A DNA stretch of 33,602 bases. Origin: Bacteroidales bacterium (lineage in GTDB: Bacteria > Bacteroidota > Bacteroidia > Bacteroidales > P3). The notes beneath the pieces are model-generated. The model had not been told where the DNA came from, made no database searches, and saw only the letters and a list, made by a program, of their open reading frames with translations. Position 1 is the first letter of the stretch. Each line of letters starts with the position of its first letter. Positions 14,692 to 22,476 of this stretch are shown in pieces. Location of the stretch: positions 1 through 33,602 of the forward strand of contig JAKSMO010000028.1 in NCBI GenBank assembly GCA_024400545.1, read 5' to 3'. Made by a program: the position numbers and the translations under genes.

Positions 14692-14877
14692 ATGCCACAT
14701 CCAAAACACAGATTCTCGCAGACCAGAACGGCCAAGAGAAGAACGCACGACAGCCTGGAGAAAGCACAGCTCACCACTTGCAGCAATTGCGGTGCTCCGG
14801 TAATGTATCACCACGTATGCCCCGAATGCGGTTATTATCGCGGTAAACTTGCCATCGAAAAGAACACCGAGGAGTAA
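14692..14877 (+). CDS. rpmF: 50S ribosomal protein L32
   Basis: The 61-residue protein begins MPHPKHRFSQTRTAKRR and has a zinc ribbon made of CSNC and CPEC separated by ten residues, followed by Y-Y-R-G. This is the standard zinc-binding (C+) form of L32. It follows yceD by 23 nt and ends before a strong terminator. The fatty-acid genes (plsX, fabH) often found downstream of rpmF are not present. Confidence 0.97.
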   Translation: MPHPKHRFSQTRTAKRRTHDSLEKAQLTTCSNCGAPVMYHHVCPECGYYRGKLAIEKNTEE

Positions 14878-14902
14878 TCTCTCCTTATGCTCTAGGCTAA
14901 AA

Positions 14903-14938
14903 GAAAACGCTCTCCTTAGGAAAGCGTTTTCTTGTTTT
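14903..14938. terminator. Bidirectional terminator between rpmF and rimO
   Basis: A 9-bp stem (14903-14911 with 14923-14931) is followed by T on the plus strand. On the minus strand the same hairpin is followed by TTTT. It separates the convergent rpmF and rimO genes and probably ends both transcripts. Confidence 0.8.
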
Positions 14939-14956
14939 GTATTGTCTCAAATGGTG

Positions 14957-16285
14957 CTATTCAATGATGTCGGCATAGAGGTCGTTTTCGAGAGCCTGAG
15001 TGATGCGGACTTGGTAGAATTCACCAATAGTTAATGTATGGTGCGAGGCGATGATTACCTCGTCGTCCACCTCGGGACTGTCGAACTCGGTGCGGCCAAT
15101 ATAGTAGTCGCCCTCTGCTCGGTCCACCAGCACTCGGAAATCCCTGCCTACGCGCTGTTCGTTCTTGGCAAGGGATATCTTCTCCTGAATGGCCATAAGT
15201 TCGCTTACACGACGTTGTTTCTCATCCTCGGGGATTGGGTCGCCAAGCGGTTCGGCGGGTGTTCCTTCTTCGGGCGAATAGGCAAAACAACCCATACGGT
15301 CAAACTGTGCTTCGGATACGAATTGTTTCAGTTCCTCAAACTCTTCCTCCGTTTCACCGGGGTAGCCGACGATGAGGGTGGTGCGAATACTCACATTAGG
15401 GAGTTTTTCGCGGAAAGTACGCAAGAGATTAAGGGTTCCTTCGCGGTCGATACCACGTTGCATGGATTTAAGGATGCGGCTGTTGATGTGCTGCAAGGGA
15501 ATGTCGATATAGTTGCAGATGTTGTCGTGGCGACGTATGGCATCAATGGCATCAATGGGGAAGGAGGTTGGGTAAGTGTAGTGCAGTCGGATCCATTGTG
15601 CGCCACTTTCGGTAGCCAGGCGGTCGAGAAGTTGACCTAAAGCTCGGTGTCCATATATGTCAACGCCATAGTATGTGGTATCCTGAGCGATGACAATAAT
15701 CTCTTTAACACCTTGGGCAACTAATTGCTGAGCTTCGTTGACCAATTCGTCGATCGGACGTGATTGATGTTTGCCTCGAATAAGCGGGATGGCACAATAG
15801 GAGCAACTACGGTTGCAACCTTCGGCTATTTTGAGATAGGCGTAGTGTTTGGGGGTGCTAAGTTTGCGGGCTGCGGTAAACGGTTTTTGGCAGGACGCAG
15901 ATTGGTCGGTCCAACGCAAAGTATCGGCTACGATTGCCTCCCATTCGTGCACACCATACCATGCGTCTATTTCGGGCATTTCGTTGACAAGTTCGTCGCG
16001 GTAACGCTCTACCAGGCATCCAAGGGCAATCAAGAGGCGACTACGGCCGTCCTTGTTGTGGCGGCGCTGGAAATTAGTCTTGTCGTTTATCTGTTGCAAC
16101 AGCATATTTACCGACTCTTCTTTCGCATCGCCAATAAAGCCGCAAGTGTTAATGATGACAATATCGCAGTCGTTCTTGTCTCGTTCGAAATAGACTAAAT
16201 GTCCAGCATCGCGAAGATGACCTGCAATATTCTCGGTATCGACTGTATTTTTGCTACAGCCCAGAGTGATGAGATTAACTTTCAT
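14957..16285 (-). CDS. rimO: Ribosomal protein S12 methylthiotransferase RimO
   Basis: RimO adds a methylthio group to the conserved Asp of ribosomal protein S12. The start at 16285 is chosen because it opens MKVNLITLGCSKNTVDTE, the family N-terminus; it begins 1 nt after the ftsY stop codon, and longer versions would overlap ftsY. The 442 residues contain the N-terminal cluster cysteines (C10, C48, C90), the radical SAM motif C157-x3-C161-x2-C164 in GCNRSCSYCAIP, and a C-terminal TRAM domain. It is the last gene of the ten-gene minus-strand block. Confidence 0.95.
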   Translation of the reverse strand: MKVNLITLGCSKNTVDTENIAGHLRDAGHLVYFERDKNDCDIVIINTCGFIGDAKEESVNMLLQQINDKTNFQRRHNKDGRSRLLIALGCLVERYRDELVNEMPEIDAWYGVHEWEAIVADTLRWTDQSASCQKPFTAARKLSTPKHYAYLKIAEGCNRSCSYCAIPLIRGKHQSRPIDELVNEAQQLVAQGVKEIIVIAQDTTYYGVDIYGHRALGQLLDRLATESGAQWIRLHYTYPTSFPIDAIDAIRRHDNICNYIDIPLQHINSRILKSMQRGIDREGTLNLLRTFREKLPNVSIRTTLIVGYPGETEEEFEELKQFVSEAQFDRMGCFAYSPEEGTPAEPLGDPIPEDEKQRRVSELMAIQEKISLAKNEQRVGRDFRVLVDRAEGDYYIGRTEFDSPEVDDEVIIASHHTLTIGEFYQVRITQALENDLYADIIE

Positions 16286-16286
16286 A

Positions 16287-17240
16287 CTATTTCTTTTGGT
16301 CAAAAAGACTATCAACAAAATCCTCTGCGTTGAAGATTTGCAGGTCGGTCATTTTCTCGCCCAATCCAATATAGCGTACCGGGATTTGGAATTGGTCGCT
16401 GATGCCAATGATAACACCGCCTTTGGCGGTGCCATCAAGTTTGGTGAGGGCAAGAGCGTTGACATCGGTGGCTGCGGTGAACTGTTTGGCCTGCTCTATG
16501 GCATTCTGACCAGTGCTGGCATCGAGGACGAGCAAGACTTCGTGCGGTGCATCGGGCATGAGCTTCTGCATCACTTTGCGTATTTTCCCCAACTCATTCA
16601 TCAGGCCGACTTTGTTGTGTAATCGTCCGGCGGTGTCGATGATGACAACGTCCATATCTTTTGACAGGGCTGACTGGAGCGTATCGTAAGCAACCGAAGC
16701 AGGGTCGGCATTCATACCTTGCTGAACAATGGGCACATCAACCCTTTCAGACCATAATTGGAGTTGCTCCACGGCGGCTGCGCGGAAAGTGTCGGCAGCG
16801 CCAAGCATAACCTTTTTGCCAGCTTTTTTGTATTGATAAGCTAATTTGGCGATAGTGGTGGTTTTGCCAACGCCATTTACACCAACAACGAGAATGACAT
16901 AAGGTTTCTTGGGAAGTGGAGAATCGAAATCCTCGGGGAAACGGCCATCGTGTTTTCTGAGTAATGCTGATATTTCAGCACGGAGGATGTTGTTTAATTC
17001 GGATGTGCTGATGTATTTGTCGCGTTTGATGCGTTCCTGAAGTTTTTCAATGATTTTCAATGTGGTTTCCACACCTACATCGGAAGTAATCAACGTTTCT
17101 TCAAGATTGTCGAGAACACTGTCGTCAACGGTCGATTTGCCCAAGATGGTCTTGGTTAGTTTGGCGAAAAAGCTCTCTTTTGTCTTGCTCAAACCTTGGT
17201 CGAGCGACTCTTTCTTTTCTTTTCTACTAAATAGTCCCAT
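16287..17240 (-). CDS. ftsY: Signal recognition particle receptor FtsY
   Basis: FtsY is the membrane-associated GTPase that receives SRP-bound ribosomes. The 317 residues show the SRP GTPase motifs: P-loop GVNGVGKTTT (120-129), DTFRAAAVEQL, DTAGR and TKLDGTAKGG. The N-terminal acidic A domain of E. coli FtsY is absent; only a short basic segment precedes the helical N domain, as is normal for short bacterial FtsY proteins. It starts 31 nt after the thioredoxin-like gene and is followed immediately by rimO. Confidence 0.96.
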   Translation of the reverse strand: MGLFSRKEKKESLDQGLSKTKESFFAKLTKTILGKSTVDDSVLDNLEETLITSDVGVETTLKIIEKLQERIKRDKYISTSELNNILRAEISALLRKHDGRFPEDFDSPLPKKPYVILVVGVNGVGKTTTIAKLAYQYKKAGKKVMLGAADTFRAAAVEQLQLWSERVDVPIVQQGMNADPASVAYDTLQSALSKDMDVVIIDTAGRLHNKVGLMNELGKIRKVMQKLMPDAPHEVLLVLDASTGQNAIEQAKQFTAATDVNALALTKLDGTAKGGVIIGISDQFQIPVRYIGLGEKMTDLQIFNAEDFVDSLFDQKK

Positions 17241-17271
17241 AGCTTTTCTTTTTAGATTATTGGAAATGGAT

Positions 17272-17835
17272 TTATTTGATGCCCAACTTTTTGTTCATGA
17301 CAGGGCGTATTTCGTCGTCGAAAATCTTTTGATATTTATCAAAAGGATATCTTGCGTTGTCGCCAGAGGCGAAATACCAAAGGATAATGACGAAATCGTT
17401 GGCCGATTTGTAGCCTTGAACTACAGTGAGCTGCTGCTGGTCGCTTTTGAAGATGCCAAAAGAGGGGAAACCCATGCGTTGACCCAGTACTTTTTTTGCA
17501 AAAGCATGGGAGTTCGGGCGGCCGTTGGTGGCAGGACTGTTATGGTATTTTTCGCCGTGCCAGGTAAACTCGGAATTGCCCTCGGCGTCAAATTTTACTG
17601 GAATGTAGTAGGTGTTGAGGATTTTGGCGACAGTGGGATCGGTGAAGGTCTCACGATCCATTTTTTTGCACCATCCGCACCAAGAGGTGTAGAAGTCAAC
17701 AAAGAAGAGTTTTGCATTGCTTCGTGTATCAGTCTTGGACGCTTGCTCGATAGTTTTCCACGAAACAGACTGAGCCTGCACTCCGCTTAAGAAAAAGCAG
17801 AAGATTGTAAGAATTGGAAGTAGTTTTCTTGTCAT
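17272..17835 (-). CDS. Exported thioredoxin-like protein
   Basis: A cleavable signal peptide (about 1-22, ending V-Q-A-Q) precedes a thioredoxin fold with the active site W52-C53-G54-W55-C56 and the cis-Pro region MGFPSFGIF. The stretch FVDFYTSWCGWCKKMDRETF is typical of the Thioredoxin_7/DsbD-gamma-like group. The protein is 187 residues and should act in the periplasm in disulfide reduction or exchange. It sits between the SpoIID gene (41-nt gap) and ftsY (31-nt gap). The partner is unknown. Confidence 0.85.
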   Translation of the reverse strand: MTRKLLPILTIFCFFLSGVQAQSVSWKTIEQASKTDTRSNAKLFFVDFYTSWCGWCKKMDRETFTDPTVAKILNTYYIPVKFDAEGNSEFTWHGEKYHNSPATNGRPNSHAFAKKVLGQRMGFPSFGIFKSDQQQLTVVQGYKSANDFVIILWYFASGDNARYPFDKYQKIFDDEIRPVMNKKLGIK

Positions 17836-17876
17836 ATTGTTGTGTTGTTTTTGCTGAATAAATATGTTTTATATGA

Positions 17877-19205
17877 TTACCATTCGTATTGCCAATCGGC
17901 ATCGAGTTCCTCGGATTTGGGGTCGTAAACTTCTTCGCGCTCCTCGCGGTCTCTTATGCGGAAGAGGCGTCCTAGCCAGTCATCCTTTTTAGAGAACGAT
18001 TGAGTGGAACGTTGTTTGTCTTCCTCAATGATTAAAGATATTTGTTTGATATAGTTCTCGACATAAGAGTGGGGGTGCATTTCGTCGTAATGGATGCGTG
18101 ACCCGGTATAATAGTGGTGGATAATGCTGTCGTAGCTGATGCCCAAGCCTACCATGCGGATAGTGCCCTCTTGGCTAAGTCCTACACCATGGCCGAAACC
18201 GTGACCAGAAAGGGTGACTCGATGTGCAGTGCTGTCGTAGATGACCGAGAAAAAGGTTGATTTAAGTTGGAAGTCGGTGCGCACACGCGTAAGGGGTACA
18301 TCACAAAGACGAACTTTGCGCTGGGGTTGTGCAAAGTGGAGGAGCTGGTGACGGATGCTGTCGTTGGCAATATTGAGTTTGTGTTTGGTGGAGAAATAGT
18401 TAAGCCATTTGTCTTCGTTGACCACCTTCACCCATTCGCTCTGCCGCATATGATAGGAAAACGTGTCGGGGACGGAGCGAAGGTAGGGTAAGGCAGCGCG
18501 CCAAACATCCTCAGAGTTGGCCGTCTGGCCTCCGCTGTTGGAGTGGAATGGGGTGTCGATTAGTTTGCCATCGGCATCTACAATGGTCATGCCGCTGCTC
18601 TGCATTGTGCCAAGCATTATGTCGGGCCGAACACAGCGATTGAGATAAGCTTGGCAGTGCACCTGATCGCAGAAATTGTAGCCTTCAGCCTGGTGCTTAT
18701 GAATGTTCTTCATTGCCCACGTGCGGGATATGATGGCCTGGACCCTAAAAATGTCTGTTTGCGTCCCGTATATCTCGGATTGGACAACACCGCCTATATA
18801 TGTCTCAAATTCCACATCGTTGATGAGTAAAAGCTTGCCATTCTTGCCTATTGAGACAATCAGGTCGCCTTCGTAGGTGCGCTGCTTGATATTACGGGGA
18901 TTGAGGCAAAGGATGCAGGCCGTGTCGGTGGCTGAAAAAGTGACCTTGGTATGGTTGCCGTAATCGTAGCCGTCGATAGACACATGCACCTGTTTGCCGT
19001 TGGGGGTAAGCTCCACCGATTTGCCGTCGCCCACGGCCGACTCGATAAGTGTTGTGTCGTTTGCATAAAGGTTATATAATCCCAAATCAAAGGACACATT
19101 GAGTAAATCGACCGTATTGTTGGAGAAAAGTCGTACTTTCACGCGGTCGGCAGAAGCACTTAGCGTGAAAGTCAGCAGGCAGAGTATGGATATTAAATAT
19201 TTCAA
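17877..19205 (-). CDS. SpoIID/LytB domain protein
   Basis: After a signal peptide (about 1-19) come a beta-rich region and the SpoIID domain. Motifs include YIGGVVQSEIYGT, VQAIISRTWAM, and GHGFGHGVGLSQEG. In endospore formers SpoIID is a lytic transglycosylase and LytB enhances a peptidoglycan amidase. Bacteroidota do not sporulate, so a cell-wall remodelling or amidase-enhancing role is more likely. The acidic C-terminus (EEREEVYDPKSEELD) is unusual. It starts 5 nt after lpxB, so translation of the two is probably linked. Confidence 0.85.
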   Translation of the reverse strand: MKYLISILCLLTFTLSASADRVKVRLFSNNTVDLLNVSFDLGLYNLYANDTTLIESAVGDGKSVELTPNGKQVHVSIDGYDYGNHTKVTFSATDTACILCLNPRNIKQRTYEGDLIVSIGKNGKLLLINDVEFETYIGGVVQSEIYGTQTDIFRVQAIISRTWAMKNIHKHQAEGYNFCDQVHCQAYLNRCVRPDIMLGTMQSSGMTIVDADGKLIDTPFHSNSGGQTANSEDVWRAALPYLRSVPDTFSYHMRQSEWVKVVNEDKWLNYFSTKHKLNIANDSIRHQLLHFAQPQRKVRLCDVPLTRVRTDFQLKSTFFSVIYDSTAHRVTLSGHGFGHGVGLSQEGTIRMVGLGISYDSIIHHYYTGSRIHYDEMHPHSYVENYIKQISLIIEEDKQRSTQSFSKKDDWLGRLFRIRDREEREEVYDPKSEELDADWQYEW

Positions 19206-19210
19206 AATAT

Positions 19211-20323
19211 TTATTGTTTCATTGATTTAATTATCTCATCGGCAGTGCGTTCAGATGCTCCCGCGTTGCCAAGAATTTGAAACATCCGACTGTATCCGTT
19301 GAATATTCTCGTTCGGACTTCATCTTCAATGGTAATGCGCTCAAATTCCTTTTGGATGTTTGTGTCGTTAACATCATTTTGAATCAATTCGGTCACGACA
19401 GGGGCGTCTGATATCAAGTTGACTAATGAGATATATTTGATTTTATCGCCGATAAGTATGCGAGCAATGGCCGCAGATATGGGGTTGGCCTGATAGCATA
19501 CCACTTGAGGCACATTGAAAAGTGCGGTTTCCAGTGTTGCTGTGCCCGAACAAACTACAGCGGCATAGGCTTTGGATAGTAGCGGGTATGTTTTATCGTA
19601 AACCACATCCACATTTTTGATGTCGGCAAGGTAGGGTTGATAGAATTGGTCACCCAGCAGGGTCATGCCCGCAATGACAAACTGAAATTCGGGATGGCGG
19701 CTTGCCAAGCGTAGCATTGGGGGAAGCATTTTCTTCAGCTCCATTTTTCTGCTACCGGGCAGTAAGGCGATGATGGGTCGGTCGTATTCTTTGATACCAT
19801 GTTCGGCCATCTGGAATCCGGCTATTGCGTCAAGTAGTGGATGGCCAACATACACGGCTTGCGGGAATGCGTTCTTGGCATAGAAATCTTGCTCGAACGG
19901 AAGTATGTAGCATAGCTTGTCCAGGTCTCGGCGCATAGTTTTGATGCGGCCTTTTTTCCATGCCCACAGCTGGGGTGAGATATAATGGACGTTTTTGAAT
20001 CCGTTTGCATGAGCAAACTTGGCAATTTTGAGATTGAAGCCCGGATAGTCGATATACACTATCACATCGGGTTGAAACTCCATGATATCCTTCTTGCAGA
20101 ATGAAATATTGCCCAGGACCGTTTTCAAGTGCATGGCCACCTCAACAAAACCCATGTAGGCTAAGTCGCGGATATGTCGCACCTGTGTGCCTCCTACTTC
20201 TTGCATGGCATCGCCTCCCCAGAACCGTATCTGGGCATCGCTATCCTTTTTGAAGATAGCGCGCATAAGATTGGCTCCGTGTAAATCGCCCGATGCCTCG
20301 CCGGCAATGATGTAATATTTCAT
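19211..20323 (-). CDS. lpxB: Lipid-A-disaccharide synthase
   Basis: LpxB joins UDP-diacylglucosamine and lipid X to form the lipid A disaccharide. The 370-residue protein starts MKYYIIAGEASGDLHGANL, the family hallmark, and contains DVIVYIDYPGFNL, ISPQLWAWKKGR, LLPGSRKMELKK and VVCSGTATLETAL, all typical of GT19 LpxB enzymes. It confirms a Gram-negative outer membrane. It lies 12 nt after a small membrane protein gene and 5 nt before the SpoIID gene. Confidence 0.96.
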   Translation of the reverse strand: MKYYIIAGEASGDLHGANLMRAIFKKDSDAQIRFWGGDAMQEVGGTQVRHIRDLAYMGFVEVAMHLKTVLGNISFCKKDIMEFQPDVIVYIDYPGFNLKIAKFAHANGFKNVHYISPQLWAWKKGRIKTMRRDLDKLCYILPFEQDFYAKNAFPQAVYVGHPLLDAIAGFQMAEHGIKEYDRPIIALLPGSRKMELKKMLPPMLRLASRHPEFQFVIAGMTLLGDQFYQPYLADIKNVDVVYDKTYPLLSKAYAAVVCSGTATLETALFNVPQVVCYQANPISAAIARILIGDKIKYISLVNLISDAPVVTELIQNDVNDTNIQKEFERITIEDEVRTRIFNGYSRMFQILGNAGASERTADEIIKSMKQ

Positions 20324-20335
20324 CGTGTAGTTGGT

Positions 20336-20629
20336 TTATTCAAATGTAATATATCTATATTTTAATAAGTACCACATGAATATCACAAAAGTGATAAAGA
20401 GTGTGGTTACCACAGCTTTGAGCGTGAGTGGGCAACTCTTCTCTTTAGCATAGTATCGCAACAAAAGCAGTGGGGCAACAAAAATGGCGGCGAACCAGCG
20501 CAAGTGTTCGGTAATGGAAACTCCACAAGCCACCAGTCCGAGCGCCAGCAATGCGGCGCAGATGATTTCCAAGGCTACCACGAGCACAACTCCGAAAGTG
20601 GGATTATTGCGAAGGAGAAACTTTTTCAT
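20336..20629 (-). CDS. Small membrane protein (97 aa) between surE and lpxB
   Basis: I do not recognise the family. The protein has three hydrophobic segments (about 14-35, 44-59 and 70-90) separated by short basic loops, so it should be an inner-membrane protein. Its ATG overlaps the surE stop in the sequence ATGA (20626-20629), a sign of translational coupling, and lpxB follows 12 nt later. A link to envelope lipid synthesis is suggested only by position. Confidence 0.7.
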   Translation of the reverse strand: MKKFLLRNNPTFGVVLVVALEIICAALLALGLVACGVSITEHLRWFAAIFVAPLLLLRYYAKEKSCPLTLKAVVTTLFITFVIFMWYLLKYRYITFE

Positions 20630-21387
20630 GATTCGAGATTCTTTAATGTAGATATACTTGTGACATCAGTGAAGTCGGGCGAGATGGGAACAGCGGTCAC
20701 ATAACCTTCGCCTAATAGGTATTGGTCAGTATCCTCGCCCGGATTCTCGCATACAAATTTACCCGTCATCCACCAATAGGGGCGGCCAACAGGGTCAATC
20801 CTTTTCTCCAAACTGTCTTTCCATGCGGCTTTGGCTTGGCGACAAACCCTGATACCCTTTATCTGCTCGGCAGGCAAATAGGGGATATTTACATTCAGTG
20901 CCGTGTACTCGGGAAGAGGGCTTTCGAGTACTTGATGAATGATGTGTCGAATGGCTTCGGTGCAACCATCAAAAGAAGCTGAGGGACTATGTGTCAACAA
21001 GGAAAAGCCAATGGCGGGATACCCGTCAAGGCAAGCTTCGATAACGGCTCCTATGGTGCCGGAATAAACCACATTGACAGAAGCGTTGCTACCGTAATTG
21101 ATGCCCGACAAAACAAGGTCGGGGCGGCGGGGGCAGAAATGCTCGTGACCCATCTTCACGCAGTCGGCGGGGGTGCCGTCGCAAGCATAGTATGTGATGC
21201 CGGGCTCTTCATCCACCAAAAAAGCACGCAATGGTCGGGTGCAGGTGATCGACGTACTCACACCTGATGCATTGTGGTCTGGCGCCATGACAATGACATC
21301 GCCAAACTCTCGAGCAATCCGTGCCAGATGTCTGATGCCACGAGAATTTACTCCGTCGTCGTTGGTGATTAGGATGAGCGGCTTCAT
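20626..21387 (-). CDS. surE: 5'/3'-nucleotidase SurE
   Basis: SurE is a metal-dependent nucleoside monophosphatase. The 253-residue protein begins MKPLILITNDDGVNSRGI with the metal-binding pair D10-D11, followed by APDHNASGVSTSIT (the ligand Ser region) and LSGINYGSNASVNVVYSGT (the ligand Asn region). It starts 3 nt after the DUF4340 gene and overlaps the next gene by 4 nt. Confidence 0.95.
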   Translation of the reverse strand: MKPLILITNDDGVNSRGIRHLARIAREFGDVIVMAPDHNASGVSTSITCTRPLRAFLVDEEPGITYYACDGTPADCVKMGHEHFCPRRPDLVLSGINYGSNASVNVVYSGTIGAVIEACLDGYPAIGFSLLTHSPSASFDGCTEAIRHIIHQVLESPLPEYTALNVNIPYLPAEQIKGIRVCRQAKAAWKDSLEKRIDPVGRPYWWMTGKFVCENPGEDTDQYLLGEGYVTAVPISPDFTDVTSISTLKNLES

Positions 21388-21390
21388 AGG

Positions 21391-22476
21391 CTATTCTTTT
21401 GCAAATGAACTCGAAGTGCCGCCGAGGAAGAAGCTGGCGGGTTGAAGGATATTGTCAAACACAAAGTACTGAATCAACACAGTGTCTTTGCTATCGATGA
21501 TGGCGTACAGTCGGTTGAGGTCGAACATATCGTACATATTTTCATCGGGCATCACTAGGCTGTCGGTAGGATTGTTGTATTTCAGATAGGTCTTAACCTC
21601 ACGTGTTTCGCCTTCTGTATTGGTCACTTTCAGTACGGCGCGGGGAGCTGAGTTGAACGAAGTCTCCATATTGGAATTAGGTACTCTGCTGGCAAATTCG
21701 TCGAAATTAAGATTGGCGAAGCACGAAAGCATCTGCGCCACGCGGGCAGTGTCGAAGTTAGGCACCTGAGCCTTATCTTTGATGAATACAAATCCGTCGC
21801 CATCGCGTTTTACAGCGTAAGACTCAGAAGGATCGTTGGGAATATCAAGCTCCACTTTGTCGAGGTGATGAATGTCCCAGTGCACAATCTCGTGGCTGCG
21901 CCAAAGCATAGGATCGGTGACAAATCGAGGCGTGAGGTATCCGCGGAAGCCAGGGATATGAATGATGAAGGGTGCTTTATCGCCTTTGCGGAACATGTGG
22001 CACGCCATCATATCCTGCGTTTCATGACCTACGAAATATGTGACAGTCAGTTTCTCATGCGGGAAAAGTCTGAATTTGCCATTAAACAGGTCAATCATAT
22101 ATTTACGCTGATACACTTCAACTTTCACGGCACGTGCCGAAATCAGTTTGATGGCTTGAGGCACGGCATTTTTGTTCACCTGCTGGCGTATGCGCATATC
22201 ATGGAGCGTCTCAAGGAGCAGGTCAACCATACCCTGGCTGGCGGGGAAGGTGCCATCTACCAGCCAAGTGGAGTCTTCGGGGCTGTTGGTGCTACGTTGC
22301 AGCAGCACGTGGGTGTTCTCTTTATCGGCAAGGTATATCTTAGTGACGGAAGCGATGTCTTCCACATGAAAATCCTGGTCGAAAGTTGCATCCTTTGCTC
22401 CATGTTTGGCAATGAACAGGGTAATGATGCCCAGCACCAGAACTACTGCAATTATTATAAAATTTCTCTTCTTCAT
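21391..22476 (-). CDS. DUF4340-like membrane-anchored protein
   Basis: The 361-residue protein has one N-terminal membrane segment (about 4-23) and a long extracytoplasmic part. It matches the DUF4340 pattern: ASVTKIYLADKENTHVLLQRS near the start, STWLVDG, and a run of short repeated beta units. DUF4340 proteins lie next to ABC-2 permease/ABC_transp_aux genes in many genomes. Here the ATG overlaps the gldFG stop by 4 nt, so the two are coupled and probably form one envelope complex. The biochemical role is unknown. Confidence 0.75.
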   Translation of the reverse strand: MKKRNFIIIAVVLVLGIITLFIAKHGAKDATFDQDFHVEDIASVTKIYLADKENTHVLLQRSTNSPEDSTWLVDGTFPASQGMVDLLLETLHDMRIRQQVNKNAVPQAIKLISARAVKVEVYQRKYMIDLFNGKFRLFPHEKLTVTYFVGHETQDMMACHMFRKGDKAPFIIHIPGFRGYLTPRFVTDPMLWRSHEIVHWDIHHLDKVELDIPNDPSESYAVKRDGDGFVFIKDKAQVPNFDTARVAQMLSCFANLNFDEFASRVPNSNMETSFNSAPRAVLKVTNTEGETREVKTYLKYNNPTDSLVMPDENMYDMFDLNRLYAIIDSKDTVLIQYFVFDNILQPASFFLGGTSSSFAKE